Shown here piece after piece: positions 46,440 to 57,797 of a DNA stretch of 64,000 nucleotides. The notes below the pieces were generated by a model that had not been told where the DNA came from, ran no database searches, and saw only the letters and a program-made list of their open reading frames with translations. The stretch covers positions 40,787,706-40,851,705 of the forward strand of contig CM018046.1 in the NCBI GenBank assembly GCA_008638375.1, written 5' to 3'. This DNA is from Nyssa sinensis. Its lineage: Eukaryota > Streptophyta > Magnoliopsida > Cornales > Nyssaceae. The number at the start of each line of letters is the position of its first letter. The stretch's first letter is position 1. The position numbers and the translations under genes are program-made.

Positions 46440-46602
46440 TAACACCACATGGAGATGTAGTCGAGCAACTTTAAGAATAAAATTTAAATTTTGAATTTGA
46501 GTTTAAATTTTTTTTTACTGATTATTAACGAATTGAGTTTAAAGATGCATCTGACTATTACGAAAATGAAAATTTAATCTGATAACATATAAGTTGACTT
46601 AA
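46440..46602 (+). mobile_element. Truncated tRNA-derived SINE in duplication copy A
   Basis: The counterpart of the fuller SINE at 54147-54341. It matches the head (GATGTAGTCGAGCAACTTTAAG) and middle (GAGTTTAAAGATGCATCTGACTATTACG) but stops at GACTTAA, where the sequence jumps to TAGTGGAAACATGAG. The 3' half and A-tail are missing. Confidence 0.6.
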
Positions 46603-47384
46603 TAGTGGAAACATGAGATTTAAAAGAGGAAAAATTATTTAATGAAATGGTCACTCCACATCATTGTTCAATGTGGTATGATTCTTCTTCACAAATTCAA
46701 ATTACTTTCATGATTTTTGATTAAAAAAAGACGCCACCAAAGTCAGAAATTATTATTCTTTTACTTTTTTGTCGACGAAAGGTGTATCTAATTATAAGAA
46801 TAATTTACAAACAAGTCCAATCTACTACTGGAAATTAACCATATACTACCAATAAGTACAACTTATAATGAAAAATTAATATAATATCACATACACTTAC
46901 TTTGGGTTTCTGAAGATTCAAAACTATTACAACTCTTATAAAAAAAGATACGAAATAGAAGTTTTGGAAAGTAAGAAAGTATTAGTATAATGCTCAAGTA
47001 CAACTATATTTGGGGTGAGCTACCATTGGGCCAAGAGGCCCAACTTAATGACTCATGTTTCAACTCACCAAAAGAATTGGGATGAATGGGTAAAGTTTCA
47101 TATTGTCTGGCCCGATATGATGCCCTGTTTAAAAGGGGTGCGGTTATCAATATTCCACAAAATATGTAGGTACTTTGGGCCACAACCCAATTTGTGATTT
47201 ACTAAGATAGTGGAAACAGAGGCCCAAAACTTACTTAGAGTGGACTCCCAAAGCTCACATATGAAATTTTATGATGTTTATGTAAAATGTACGTTATGAG
47301 ATTCTCTCTTACAAAGAGATTAAACTTGATAATACAAAGCCCATTCTTTGCAATTATAGTCACAAATCACAATACACAATAGGG

Positions 47385-47392
<8 letters not shown>

Positions 47393-47426
<34 letters not shown>

Positions 47427-47438
47427 CACACACACACA

Positions 47439-47473
<35 letters not shown>
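47393..47473 (+). repeat. (CT)n-(CA)n-(GT)n compound microsatellite
   Basis: A CT run followed by a CA run directly abutting a GT run. The CA and GT parts are mutually complementary and could fold back as a hairpin. The homologous site in copy B (60726-60806) has a longer CT run and shorter CA/GT parts. Confidence 0.9.
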
Positions 47474-47474
<1 letters not shown>

Positions 47475-49429
47475 TGGGGGGCTTGGCCATACAGAAGGGT
47501 CATTAGTGACATGTGGGTTGTCTCTACATGTCAACTTTTTTTATCATTTGGGAATTGTCTTAGCTTGTTTTGTCAAAGTTCCTTTCCAAAATTGTTCTCT
47601 TTCTGGACTAATCTCATTTGGAAACTTCCTTCTCTTTTCTCTATCAAAAAAATAAAACTAAAAATAAATAGATGTGAAGGGGGATGCATAGCATTGGATG
47701 ATACCATTTTTATTTTTATTTTTTTGGGATGCTTTATCACCATTTTGGCTAGTGGACTTGAATAAAAGTTAATGCAGCCAAAAAAATGTGACAAACATAA
47801 GGAATAAGGCCCATTGGAACATTGGATGCTCAATTCAAAAAGTTCTGTTTTTAAATAAATTATAGTGATAATATTATATTACATGTATTACAAATTTTCA
47901 AACTTACTGAATTCAAAAAGTTTAACATAACAAAATGGATAGGTCTAGCTAATCGTTGATAGTTAGAATTTAAAATGTGAGTCTATTTGTTACAAGAAAA
48001 GAGACTTAATCTGATATACATAAACTAACTCAAGATACTCTTGACTGATCCATAAAATATATATATTAACATAACAAAATGGGTTCAGCATATGATTTTA
48101 ATAGTTATTTTTTTTAATATTTCAAAAGGCTTAGAATATTATTGCAAACACCTCAAAACTTGTCTATCCCTTTTTTAATTGGTATGTATGTATGTATATG
48201 TGTGTATGTGTATGTGTATTTAGATTTGAAAGCATGTTAGTTTGAATTTTGAATGAATTATCTTATTTACAATTCAAATTTCAAAATTTTAATTTTACAA
48301 TACCAAACACAACAAGAATTAAAATAAATAAATAAATATTATTTGACTTAATTTAAAATTAATTAGTAAATATTTAGAATTACTTTATCAAACACACAAA
48401 AGTGGATTTAGAAATACAAACCCAAAGCAAAAACTACTTTTTAAATTTTGATCAAACGATTAAATATATCTTCCGTGACAACTTTTATAAACACTAAAAG
48501 GAGAGTGCAAAATTGTCTCAAAAAGCCTAATGACACTACGAAACATTTATATAATAAACTTATACTCCATTTTCAATTTATAATTAAAAATAAATATTTT
48601 TTAAGTCTACTAACACTCTCACCTTCTGCATCAATTTTCGCAATAAGACTCGAAAGTGTGATTTTTCTTTTAGAATAAATAAATAATTGGTTTTAGTCCG
48701 TTATGATACTCATGTGCTCTGTATATATTACAAATTATATAAGAATTTTTTTTATATAAACTTAGTTTATGAATCGAATTAATCATAATTTGACATATGA
48801 ATGATTTGTCTAGCCCTATGATGATAATTTGTTTAATTGACAAATTATAATTAATTTGATTCATAAATTTAGTTTAAAGGGTATTACTAAGTGTTACGGG
48901 AATGGATGCACATAAAGTAACTCAAAATATCCCTAAATAATCCATAAAAAAAAAAGTTCAGGCGGATCCATCAAAGAATTACTTAAATTATAATGCTATG
49001 GTGGGAAAAAGGTTCTTCCATTTGAAGCTAAAATATTAATATCATACATATTCTAATAAAATATTTTGGAAAAATCTTAAAACTCTTGTCTGTTTAAGAA
49101 AAGTTAGAATTAGTTCTGTGAAATACAGATGATGAAATGGTTTTAAACTTTTTGTTGTTTAATAAATATTTTTTAATAATATATTTATTTATGTCTGATC
49201 CTAAAAATATTTAAAACATTAACAAAGTTAAATTAAAAAAAAAATTAATTTTCTTAAAAATCAAAAAACTTTTCTAACCTAATTTAATTTAAAGAATTCT
49301 TAAACAACTCCAAAAACGCAGTGTTTGGAGACCACTTTTTTTGTTTGTTTAAAAAAAATAAAGAATAATAATTGGTAGATTTTTTTCAACATCTGCAATA
49401 ATACAATATAGATATGGTTAAATCTCGTC

Positions 49430-49660
49430 ATCAGCCCTTGTCACGTGAGTATGCACGCGCGTTAACATCAGTCACGCTAACCTGACACTTGACGGAGGCA
49501 AATAAATAAAATAAAACAAAATAAACAATAAATTTTCCAAAAATGGAAGCGTAAGAGACTACGGCTAGAGTAGGTGGAGCGGGAATGTGGGACCTACCTC
49601 CACAAAAGAAAAGTTGAATGAAACGGTTACGATTTGAGTATGTCAAAATAACGCCCCTGT
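49430..49660. promoter_or_regulatory. Conserved GC-richer island with G-box, copy A
   Basis: It contains TTGTCACGTGAG (CACGTG G-box), CACGCGCG, GTCACGCTAACCTGACAC and CTACGGCTAGAGTAGG in otherwise AT-rich DNA. The copy B counterpart at 62389-62613 is about 97% identical by eye. It may be an old promoter or simply non-TE DNA; no adjacent gene was recognised. Confidence 0.35.
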
Positions 49661-50020
49661 TCTTCCTTGAAATTTCGGCTTTACCCTTACTCAGTTTTTT
49701 TTTCCTTTAAATTTTAATTTTTATTAAATCTTTTTTTTTTTAGTAAGAGTTACTTTTATTATCGTGAAAAGGTGTGAAGTCTAAACTAGAGGAAAAAATA
49801 ATTATTAGAAATGTATTTTCAACGTTATTTTTTGTTATATTATTTAAAAAAAATTACATTCAAAACTACAAGTATATGAAATAGACTTAATATTCAAAGT
49901 TCTTTTTTAATTCAAAATTATAAAGAAGTTTTAGAAATGAAAAAATATTGAGTAATACAATCACGATGTAAATATTTTTTTTTTATAAGACAGACTAGAT
50001 GATATTAGAAATTTTAACAA

Positions 50021-50124
50021 CAATAAAAGTATTTAGTACAAAAGTTAAATATAAAAATGATATATTAAATAATAAATTTTAAAAGATAAAAGAAAATAAT
50101 AAAACTTCTTCACCCAACATTACT

Positions 50125-50158
<34 letters not shown>

Positions 50159-51417
50159 CATTTTTTTTCCACGTAATAAAAATTCTCAAGATCCTATAGA
50201 CTGATGAGAGACCTAACCTAATAACAAGGCATCAAGTTATTCTATTAATCCAACTCATCCTACTTACACAATAAAATAGAGCTTAACTTTGTCACTTCGG
50301 TAAAATTTGAACCCTTAACATTTTCTATAAAAGTCAAAGATATACCACTTAGGCTACAAAGCCTTCGGTACTTATATATATATATATATATACACACATA
50401 CATACACACACACACATTATGCACACATTTGTATTTTTGTGTGTGTATTTCATGACTGATCATAAATTAATTCATACATATTTTGAATGTAATTGGAAAA
50501 CATGGGTTGTTCTATTACTCATAAAAAAGATCCTTAACCCTACCACCCTTCTCAAATAAATAAATAACTATTTCTCAGGCTTGTACATAAGTAAAAAAAT
50601 AATAATAATAACAATAAAAAGACTTATTTACTCTAGCTTAACTTATTATTTATACAATTTCAAGATATTGGTTGATATGTCGTTGGATTGCTTGTTTAAG
50701 AACTTATCACTCATTGTTCACGGGTTCGATTGAGAAAGATTATAGAAACTTAGTCTAGTACACATAAATTGATTCAAAATATCCTGTACAACAAAATAAA
50801 ATAAAAAACTTATTATTTACACGAATCTTTGAACATATGGTATGGAATCCACTATGTCATAAGATTTGGTCCCTTTTACCTAACAAGAAAATTGTGTCAT
50901 TTTTATATATAAAGTAGACTTTACATATTTTATTATTCATAGTGATATGCATCACATTCAACATACATGGTTGCGTGTGTTTTTTCTTCTTCTTTTATCT
51001 TTTATATGTCCATTCTTTTAATTTTTTTTTCTTTTATCGATAATGGCACATTGATTATAAAAGTTATTCCATTAACTAATCGCACGACCATTTTTATAAA
51101 TTTTATATTATAGTAAATTTAATATAAATTTCACAAAATACTGAAATCATAAAAGTTGTCATAGGATTTGTGAAATAATTTCTCCATTAACCAAAAATGT
51201 TATTCGATCATGACTCCTTCACATGCTAATGTGTCTATTTTGCTTCATATTTGTATGTTATATCATAATGTGTGTCCTACAAGACTACATACATTACATT
51301 ACCATGCTTTTAGACCAAATTCAATAGTAAAAGTCATTTTATTATTGTTAAAATTAATTTTAAATGTGTGTCTATTTTGGTAGCCTTAAAAACATTGATT
51401 AAATCATGCATTATTTT
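50021..51417. other. AT-rich spacer between duplication copies
   Basis: Contains CA/TA microsatellites (50126-50160, 50374-50420) and a tRNA-derived SINE-like element (50270-50375, minus), and no coding frame of note. Confidence 0.55.
50270..50375 (-). mobile_element. tRNA-derived SINE head
   Basis: The minus strand has GGCTTTGTAGCCTAAGTGGTA (A-box TAGCCTAAGTGG) and, 40-50 bases on, AAGGGTTCAAATTTTACC (B-box). This A/B-box spacing is typical of a tRNA-derived Pol III promoter. The 3' end is unclear. Confidence 0.55.
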
Positions 51418-52065
51418 AAGACTCGCTTTTTTTATTCTTTAAATTTAATTGAGCTTGCAAAGCTTCCTCCACTGAATTTTTTGATCTCTCATTCAAGCGT
51501 TGTTTATGAACGGTCAACGAACCCTGTAATTCATCCACTGTCATGGACTCCAATTTTGCGACTCTTCAGTAGCAGTCACTTTATATTCAAACCGCAGTGT
51601 CAAGCTTCGATGAATTTTTTCAACTATTTGACGGTCTGTTATTTGTTCACCGTTAGTCCTCATCTCATTAACAAGTGCCGCGGTCCACGAAAAATAATCA
51701 AAAATAGTTTCTGATTTTTTCATCTGCAACAACTCAAAATCTCTATGCAGTTTTTGTAATCTAACATTTTTCACCTTATCAACACCAACATATATTTTTT
51801 TAAGAATATCCCATACTTGTTTCGCAGATTGAACATGGGTAATTTTACTAAGAACAAAAATATCTAAAACTTGATGAATGCAATTTAAAGTTTTGAAGTG
51901 TACTTGCCTTGTTGGCTTATCTACATCTGTTGCAAACTCTTTCTTAATGAATTTCGTCGTCAAATCACTTGAACCGAAAAAAGTCATCATCACACTCTCC
52001 CAAATATGAAAAGGAGATTTCCCATCAAATTTGTAAAACGTACAAATAAGTGAAGACATCTTCAT
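51418..52065 (-). pseudogene. copia gag remnant
   Basis: A 174-aa open frame (52065 to 51541) starts MKMSSLICTFYKFDGKSPFHIW and has the copia gag signatures AKQVWDILKKIYVG, LQKLHRDFELLQMKKSETI and EMRTNGEQITDRQIVEKIHRSL. After about 51545 the sense continues in another frame (ESMTVDELQGSLTVHKQRLNER) to a stop near 51418. No zinc knuckle is seen. Non-functional as a retroelement gene. Confidence 0.75.
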
Positions 52066-52392
52066 GAACTAAAAAGAAAAAAAGTTGTCATACCAATTGT
52101 TGAATCTATAAATTTTTCATAGATCCGTACGAAACAAAGCAAAATAACATATTTTATTGAAAAAGAACTCAATCAAGCATCAAGCTTTTTTTTTAATATT
52201 GCAGAACTTTAGAGGCCATTACACACTGGCACACTGGCTCAGAGTGCCCACATATATATAGATTATATAAAATCTAATCCTAATATAATTAGGAGTTTTA
52301 ATCCTATTCAAACTAATAATACTATTTCCACTAGGATAAAGACTCCTAATCCCATTACGATAAAAGATATTAAATACTATTTGGACTCAACA
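51418..52392 (-). mobile_element. Truncated Ty1-copia remnant: 5' LTR, degenerate primer site and gag
   Basis: On the minus strand an LTR-like block, 52392 to 52098 (295 bp), has perfect ends TGTTGA/TCAACA. Directly downstream is ATTGGTATGACAAC (52097-52084), a degenerate version of the TTGGTATCAGAGC primer site, then the gag start at 52065. Nothing of protease, integrase, RT or a second LTR is present. Confidence 0.7.
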
Positions 52393-52568
52393 TTTAGAGT
52401 CCTACCAAAACTATACTAACTTGATTTAATTGGCTCACAATATATAAACTGCTTGGTGGGACTATATATATTTATATAAATGTATATATATATATATAGG
52501 CACCACACAGTAGCGCCCTTTTGTTGTGTGAGCCCTTGAAAATGGAGGGAGTTTTTATAGGTGTTCTT

Positions 52569-53901
52569 GTGTGGATGTCACCTGCCTCACTGAAAGAGAA
52601 TCCCCCCTTCTTTCTCTCTCATTTTATTCCAAGTTTCCAACCAATAAAGCAAAAAGAGGACGCAGTAGTTTGTCCATTTTTTATTCCTCTCTTTTTTAGT
52701 TTTCTCATTTAGTTCAAATTATTATTTTCTATAATTTATATATATATATATATACACATACACACATGTATCTACTCACTGGTTTGGAAAGATTTTGTTG
52801 AGGTGAAAAATCGTCAGGGATCGATGAAGAGAGATTGCTTGTATAGTTCTACAAAACCATAAATAAGATCCCCGGAAGAAGTTTTTGGTGACGGGAATTA
52901 CGTTGACAATCAAGTAAGAAAGAAAATATAAGTTGGTGATACGCCATAAAGTGACAAACCAATCTCCATATGACACGTGTACACACAAACAGACAGAGCT
53001 CGTTCGTCCAGAACAGGTTTACACATATGGACTCCAGAGCTTCTTAGCTTGGAACCCCGCACAACCTCCAGTCCCGCCTTCAACCCAGAAGGTACCTGAA
53101 CACATGCACAAGTGGATCCCGAGCTGATTGCTGTCTCAGGTACTCTACCGAGCTAAAGATAAGGAAATAGTGCGCAACAAGGAAACTTCCATTCCTAGAT
53201 ATCCTCCACTTCCTATTCCCATGAAGCACAGTGTTCTACATGGTAACTGACATTCTCTGATGACAATCAAATCCCTACTTTCACGAGGTTGAATCCTAAT
53301 CAACTTAGGAGAATCCACAGCTTATAAATTGGACCCTAAGGTACGCAGTTTCAATTACAACTATTCAATTACTTTTACTTTCTATCTTTCTTTACAGTTT
53401 ACTGACTTAATCATCGGAGTGGTTGCCGCCGAAGCTAACCCGGTGGCCCTCTGATCTCTTTTTGAGTATTCGATATGCGATAGAGAGTAGAGCCGTTACT
53501 GATCAGAAAGTACAGTATCAGTTGGTTAGAGTATAATTGACCGACAACTTAGGATTTAAGTAGATAAGTTAAGGATTAACCTTATTATAGTAGAACAATT
53601 GTTATTTTTGATAAAATTTATGTGGAGTGAGTCTTGAAATCTTGATATCAAGCAAATAAATATGAAAATATAGGTTTTTTTTGGTCAAATTCTATATCAT
53701 ATCCAAATATGTAGGTACAGTCAAGCTAATAGTCTTGTCTGTTTTATATCGATCGAACTCCGTTGTGTCTTGGCTCCAATTTCCACATTGTAAATGAAAT
53801 GAATAGCTTGGGAAGCATGGTTTTTCACCACCCTGATTCAGAAGTCTATCATTTGAATTTTTAACTTGATATGAGATTAAAGGTGAGGATTTGCATGACT
53901 T
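52569..53901. mobile_element. TE-like insert in copy B, absent from copy A
   Basis: Copy A reads GGTGTT directly into AAATGTC; copy B has 1.33 kb between them. The insert is GC-richer and includes TTTACTGACTTAATCATCGGAGTGG (53397-53421), a motif often seen in plant Ty3-gypsy LTRs, and TATA-like GCTTATAAATTGG (53320-53332). No coding domain was recognised, so it is probably an LTR fragment. Confidence 0.45.
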
Positions 53902-54146
53902 AAATGTCTTTTTTTTTTTTTTTTTCTCTTGGTGATATAAAAGAATAAAGTTCTTTGAATAACTTTTGACAAACTAAAAATAAATAAAATAATTAAAAAG
54001 AAAAGATTCTTAATTATAGTTGGGATTTGGGAATATGTTCTATACTATGTTGAGATGTTAAGAATGTGTTCATCCACTTGATTAAAATGCCATATGCTGG
54101 TCCCACTCTATGTGTCCCAAAAAATTTATCAAATTAACACTATTCG

Positions 54147-54341
54147 GAGGTGTAGTCAAGCAACGTTAAGGATAAAATTTAAGCGTATCGAATTTGAGTT
54201 TTTTCTCGTCGATTGTTGACAAATTGAGCTTAAAGGGTGAGTCTGACTATTACGGGAAGGAGAATTTAGTCTAGTACGCGTAATTTGACTTAAGATGTCT
54301 CATGACCCATCCATAAAATTTAAAAAAAAAAAAAAAAAAAC
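54147..54341 (+). mobile_element. tRNA-derived SINE with A-tail in copy B
   Basis: Head GGTGTAGTCAAGCAACGTTAAGG (A-box-like), GTATCGAATTTGAG (B-box-like), body TTAAAGGGTGAGTCTGACTATTACGGG, then TGACCCATCCATAAAATTT and a run of about 18 A. Related body segments recur at 47940-48060, 48855-48955, 61285-61400 and 61815-61910, so it is a dispersed family. Confidence 0.65.
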
Positions 54342-54637
54342 ATTATCAAAGTAACATGGTGCATTAGCTATTATTATTCCAAAAAAATTTTATTTTTAGC
54401 ACTTCACACAACATACTTTGTCTTGTCATTATTATGCTTTTTTGGGCCATCAACTTCTTAATGCTGAGAATAATTCATATATACAAACCTACTGAAAGAT
54501 CTACCTATTTGGTGAATAAATTTTAAGAAAAATTACACAAAACACTCTTATAATTTCACTTGTTTTTACTTTATCCCTTCCAATTTAAAAAGTTAGTAAA
54601 ATAAAACCTTTCATGTTTTAAAATATATTTCATATTT

Positions 54638-54992
54638 TGATAGGGACTCTACTCGGAAGAAGAGGATTAGGACTTCTAATCCTAGATATCAGGAGCGATC
54701 CAATCAGTAGGCTAAGAATAAGGAAATGAAGAGATAGTTATCTTTATTTGAATACTAAGAGGAAAGAAAGAGATGGTTATCTTTAATTGATTACTAAGCA
54801 TGTTTAACAAGTGTTAGAAGTACTATTATTTAAGAGAGTCAGTAGGTTAGGAAAAGAGGGGGGAAGTATTTTTGATCGACACCTTGGTGTAACGGTTATT
54901 CCTACCGTAAGTGGAATATCATTAATATCATCTTCCATTTCATTGCTACCTTCATCCCTATTTCTCACATTCCTACCACAAAACCCTTAACA
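54638..54992 (+). repeat. 5' LTR of the Ty3-gypsy element
   Basis: Starts TGATAGGG and ends CTTAACA. It contains the internal near-duplicate AAGAGATAGTTATCTTTATTTG / AAGAGATGGTTATC. Confidence 0.93.
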
Positions 54993-55276
54993 ATTGGTAT
55001 CAGAGTGTGTCGACCCAAAATGACCGAATTAAGAAGCACGAACTTGACGTTCAGAAGCTTGCGGAGATTGCTGAAGAAAATAAAGAATGGTTTGCAGATG
55101 TGGAAAAAATGTTGGAGACTATTGTAATTTCTATCAAAGAGAGTTTTTTGAGGGGCTTCAACAAGAATACTGGGGAAAATTCCTAGAATTTCACCAAAGG
55201 ATCTAGGGAAACTCACCATTCTTCATGGTATGGTCACCATCGGGATCGTCAGGAAGATGGATCTTATGTCCGCCCA

Positions 55277-56311
55277 TTGAAGATGGATTTCCCTCGATTT
55301 TTTGGGGAAGAACCTATTATATGGCTGGATCGTGTGGATCAATATTTTGAGCTTCAACGAATGCCGAAGGAGCAGAAAGTTACATTGGTTGCCTTTTATC
55401 TTGAAGGTGAGGCCAACCAGTGGTGGCAGTGGTTGAAAAGGGTCTATGCACAATATGCCAAACCTCTCGTTTAGGTGAACTTTGAGCACGACTTATTGGC
55501 TCATTTTGGACCTACAGATTATAAAGACTTCGATGAAGCTCTATCGTACATCGAACAGAAAGGAACGGTGTGGAAGTATCAATGCGAGTTTGAACGTATC
55601 GCTAATTGCGTGACGGACTAGCCACAGAAGGCTTTAGTGGGCACTTTTTTGGGCGGGTTATAGGCGGACATAGCCAATCCAGTCAAGATGTTCAAGCCTC
55701 TTACTCTACGAGAAACTATCTAGTTCGCTCGAATGCAAGAAGATCGTATGAATCGGGCTAAACCATTCTTCCGAGGGGAGAAATCACGCTTTACGTCAAG
55801 AACCCAATCTGAGGGGGCATCATCATCGACCATTACCAAACCCACTCCAACATTACCACCAGTCAAAAAGATTTCGTGGGAGGAAATACAGAAGCGGAGA
55901 GAAAAAGGATTGTGTTTTAGCTGTAATGAAAGATTCACACCAGGTCACTTATGTGCTATCAAACAATTATTTGTGTTTGACGCCGAGGGTGGGGGTAATA
56001 AGGACTGGACGAGGGACAATCCAGCAACGGAGGAGACTGACGAAGATACGGGTGACAGTGATCTGCAAATCTCCCTGCATGCCTTAGTTGGTTATACAGG
56101 ACCACGAACGATGAGAGTGGCAGGTCGGATTGGTTGCCGGAGAGTACCTGTTTTGATTGATAGCGGCTCTACTCACAACTTCATTGATCAACGGTTAGCA
56201 CGACATTTGGCACTGTCGGTCACTCTAATCGACCAGTTCTGGGTTACAGTGGCAAATGGGGAGAAATTAAGCTGTAAGGAGAAACATGAAGAGGTAAAAT
56301 TTTTAATATAA
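55277..56311 (+). pseudogene. gypsy gag and protease, with stops
   Basis: The retrotransposon-gag domain begins near MKMDFPRFFGEEPIIWLDR and includes VDQYFELQRMP and GEANQWWQWLKR. In-frame stops follow (TAG at 55472, later TAG codons near 55620-55720). A later clear frame (55733-56311) has a CCHC-like knuckle (CFSCNERFTPGHLC) and the aspartic protease motif VLIDSGSTHNFID. Broken, so no Gag-Pol is expected. Confidence 0.85.
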
Positions 56312-56518
56312 GGGCTGGATATTACAACAACTTTTTTCTCTCTTTTGTTGAATGGGTTAGACGTGGTATTGGGGATTCAATGGCTGGAGAAACTAGGACC
56401 AGTCATATGTGATTGAGAAAGGCTTTTTATGACACTAACACGTGGAGATAAGGTATATAAGCTTGTGGCTCAATGCAAGGCATGAGGCTAGGCCATTAGC
56501 AACATCATAGGCCGAGAA

Positions 56519-57767
56519 GTGACCATAGGAGGTGAGGTTTTTGCTATAGCGGTTAGACAGGCCCAACCCGAGTCCCACTCCTCTGTAGCAGATGAAATTC
56601 AAGCCATTCTTGATGATTTGTCAACAGTCCTTGAGGTACCCACCTCACTGCCTCCGTCAAGAGAGTTTGACCTCCACATCCAACTCAAGGCAGGCCCCGA
56701 TTCCATAAACGTCAGACCATACAAGTATGCCCATTTTCAAAAAAATGAGCTTGAACCCCAAATAACTGAAATGTTGGAGTCTGGCTTGATTCGGCTCAGT
56801 AATAGCCCTTTTTCCTTTCCTATTATATTGGTGAAAAAAAAGATAGCACATGGCGGTTTTGTACAAACTATTGCGCTTTGAACGCAGCTACGATTAAGGA
56901 TCGTTTTCCTATACCTACTATAGATGACATGATTGATGAATTATTTGGGTCGCAATATTTTACCAAATTGGATTTAAGGGCGGGTTACCACCAAATCTGG
57001 GTTGCCCTTGAGGGTATTCACAAAACCGCTTTTCGCACTCACAGTGGCCATTACGAATATTTGGTAATGCCTTTTGGCCTTTGTAATGCACCTTTTACTT
57101 TTCAAGCTACTATGAATGTTATTTTTTGACCTTATCTACGTCGATTTATCCTTGTTTTTTTTTACGACGTCTTGATCTATAGCCAAAGTTGGGAGGATCA
57201 TTTGGCGCACGTACGGATAGTTTTTGCGATATTGGCCAACCAATAATTTGTGGTGAAACCTAGCAAGTGTGTGTTTGGGAAAACCGAGGTAGACTACTTA
57301 GGTCACCTTATTACTGTTATGGGCGTGACAGTTGACCCCAACAATATAGAAGCTATGCAGAATTGGCCCCAGCCTAAAATAATCACAGAGTTGCATGGGT
57401 TTCTTGGGCTTACGGGGTACTACCATAAATTTGTGAAAAATTACGGTCTCATTGCTCAGCCATTGACCCATTGATTAAAGAAAAGACAATTCGAATGGAG
57501 TCCGAAAGTGGCTAAGGCTTTTGAGCAATAAAAGGTGGCTATGCCCACAACACTGTTTTGGGGTTACCAAATTTTGCTGACATGTTTGTTTTGGAGACAG
57601 ATGCATCTGGTACAGGTATTGGAGTAGTTTTAGCTCAACAAGGACGCCCCTTGGCCTATATGAGCAAGGCAATTGGGCCCAAGAAGCAAGGGTGGTCTGT
57701 CTATTCCAAAGAAATGCTGGCCGTCATGGAGGCTATTCGTCTATGGCGACCATATTTATTGGGTTGA
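56519..57767 (+). pseudogene. gypsy reverse transcriptase and RNase H, catalytic site lost
   Basis: RT pieces: [29 protein letters not shown] (then a shift where the family has a Phe-Cys-x-Asp-Tyr motif), [31 protein letters not shown], a stop, then a segment reading FFYDVLIYS where the family has FFDDILIYS, so the catalytic Asp pair is damaged. VDYLGHLI and FLGLTGYYHKFVKNYG follow, then the RNase H start LETDASGTGIGVVLAQ with the catalytic Asp present. Confidence 0.85.
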
Positions 57768-57797
57768 CACTTTCAAATTTGGACAGACCAAAAAAGC

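Larger units (their letters stand above)
46096..50020. repeat. Segmental duplication, copy A
   Basis: This 3.9-kb block, starting about 20 bases upstream of the methyltransferase ATG, is repeated in the same orientation as copy B at 52440-63165, which is split by insertions. Comparison by eye gives roughly 3% differences in conserved parts and up to about 7% elsewhere. It contains microsatellites (CT, CA, GT at 47393-47473), SINE pieces and a conserved GC-rich island at 49430-49660. I see no convincing gene in it. Confidence 0.85.

Noticed and set aside
47445..47765. Calling the shared 100-aa frame in the duplicates a gene
   Set aside because: The start lies in a GT microsatellite and most differences between the copies change the amino acid, so only a finding is recorded.
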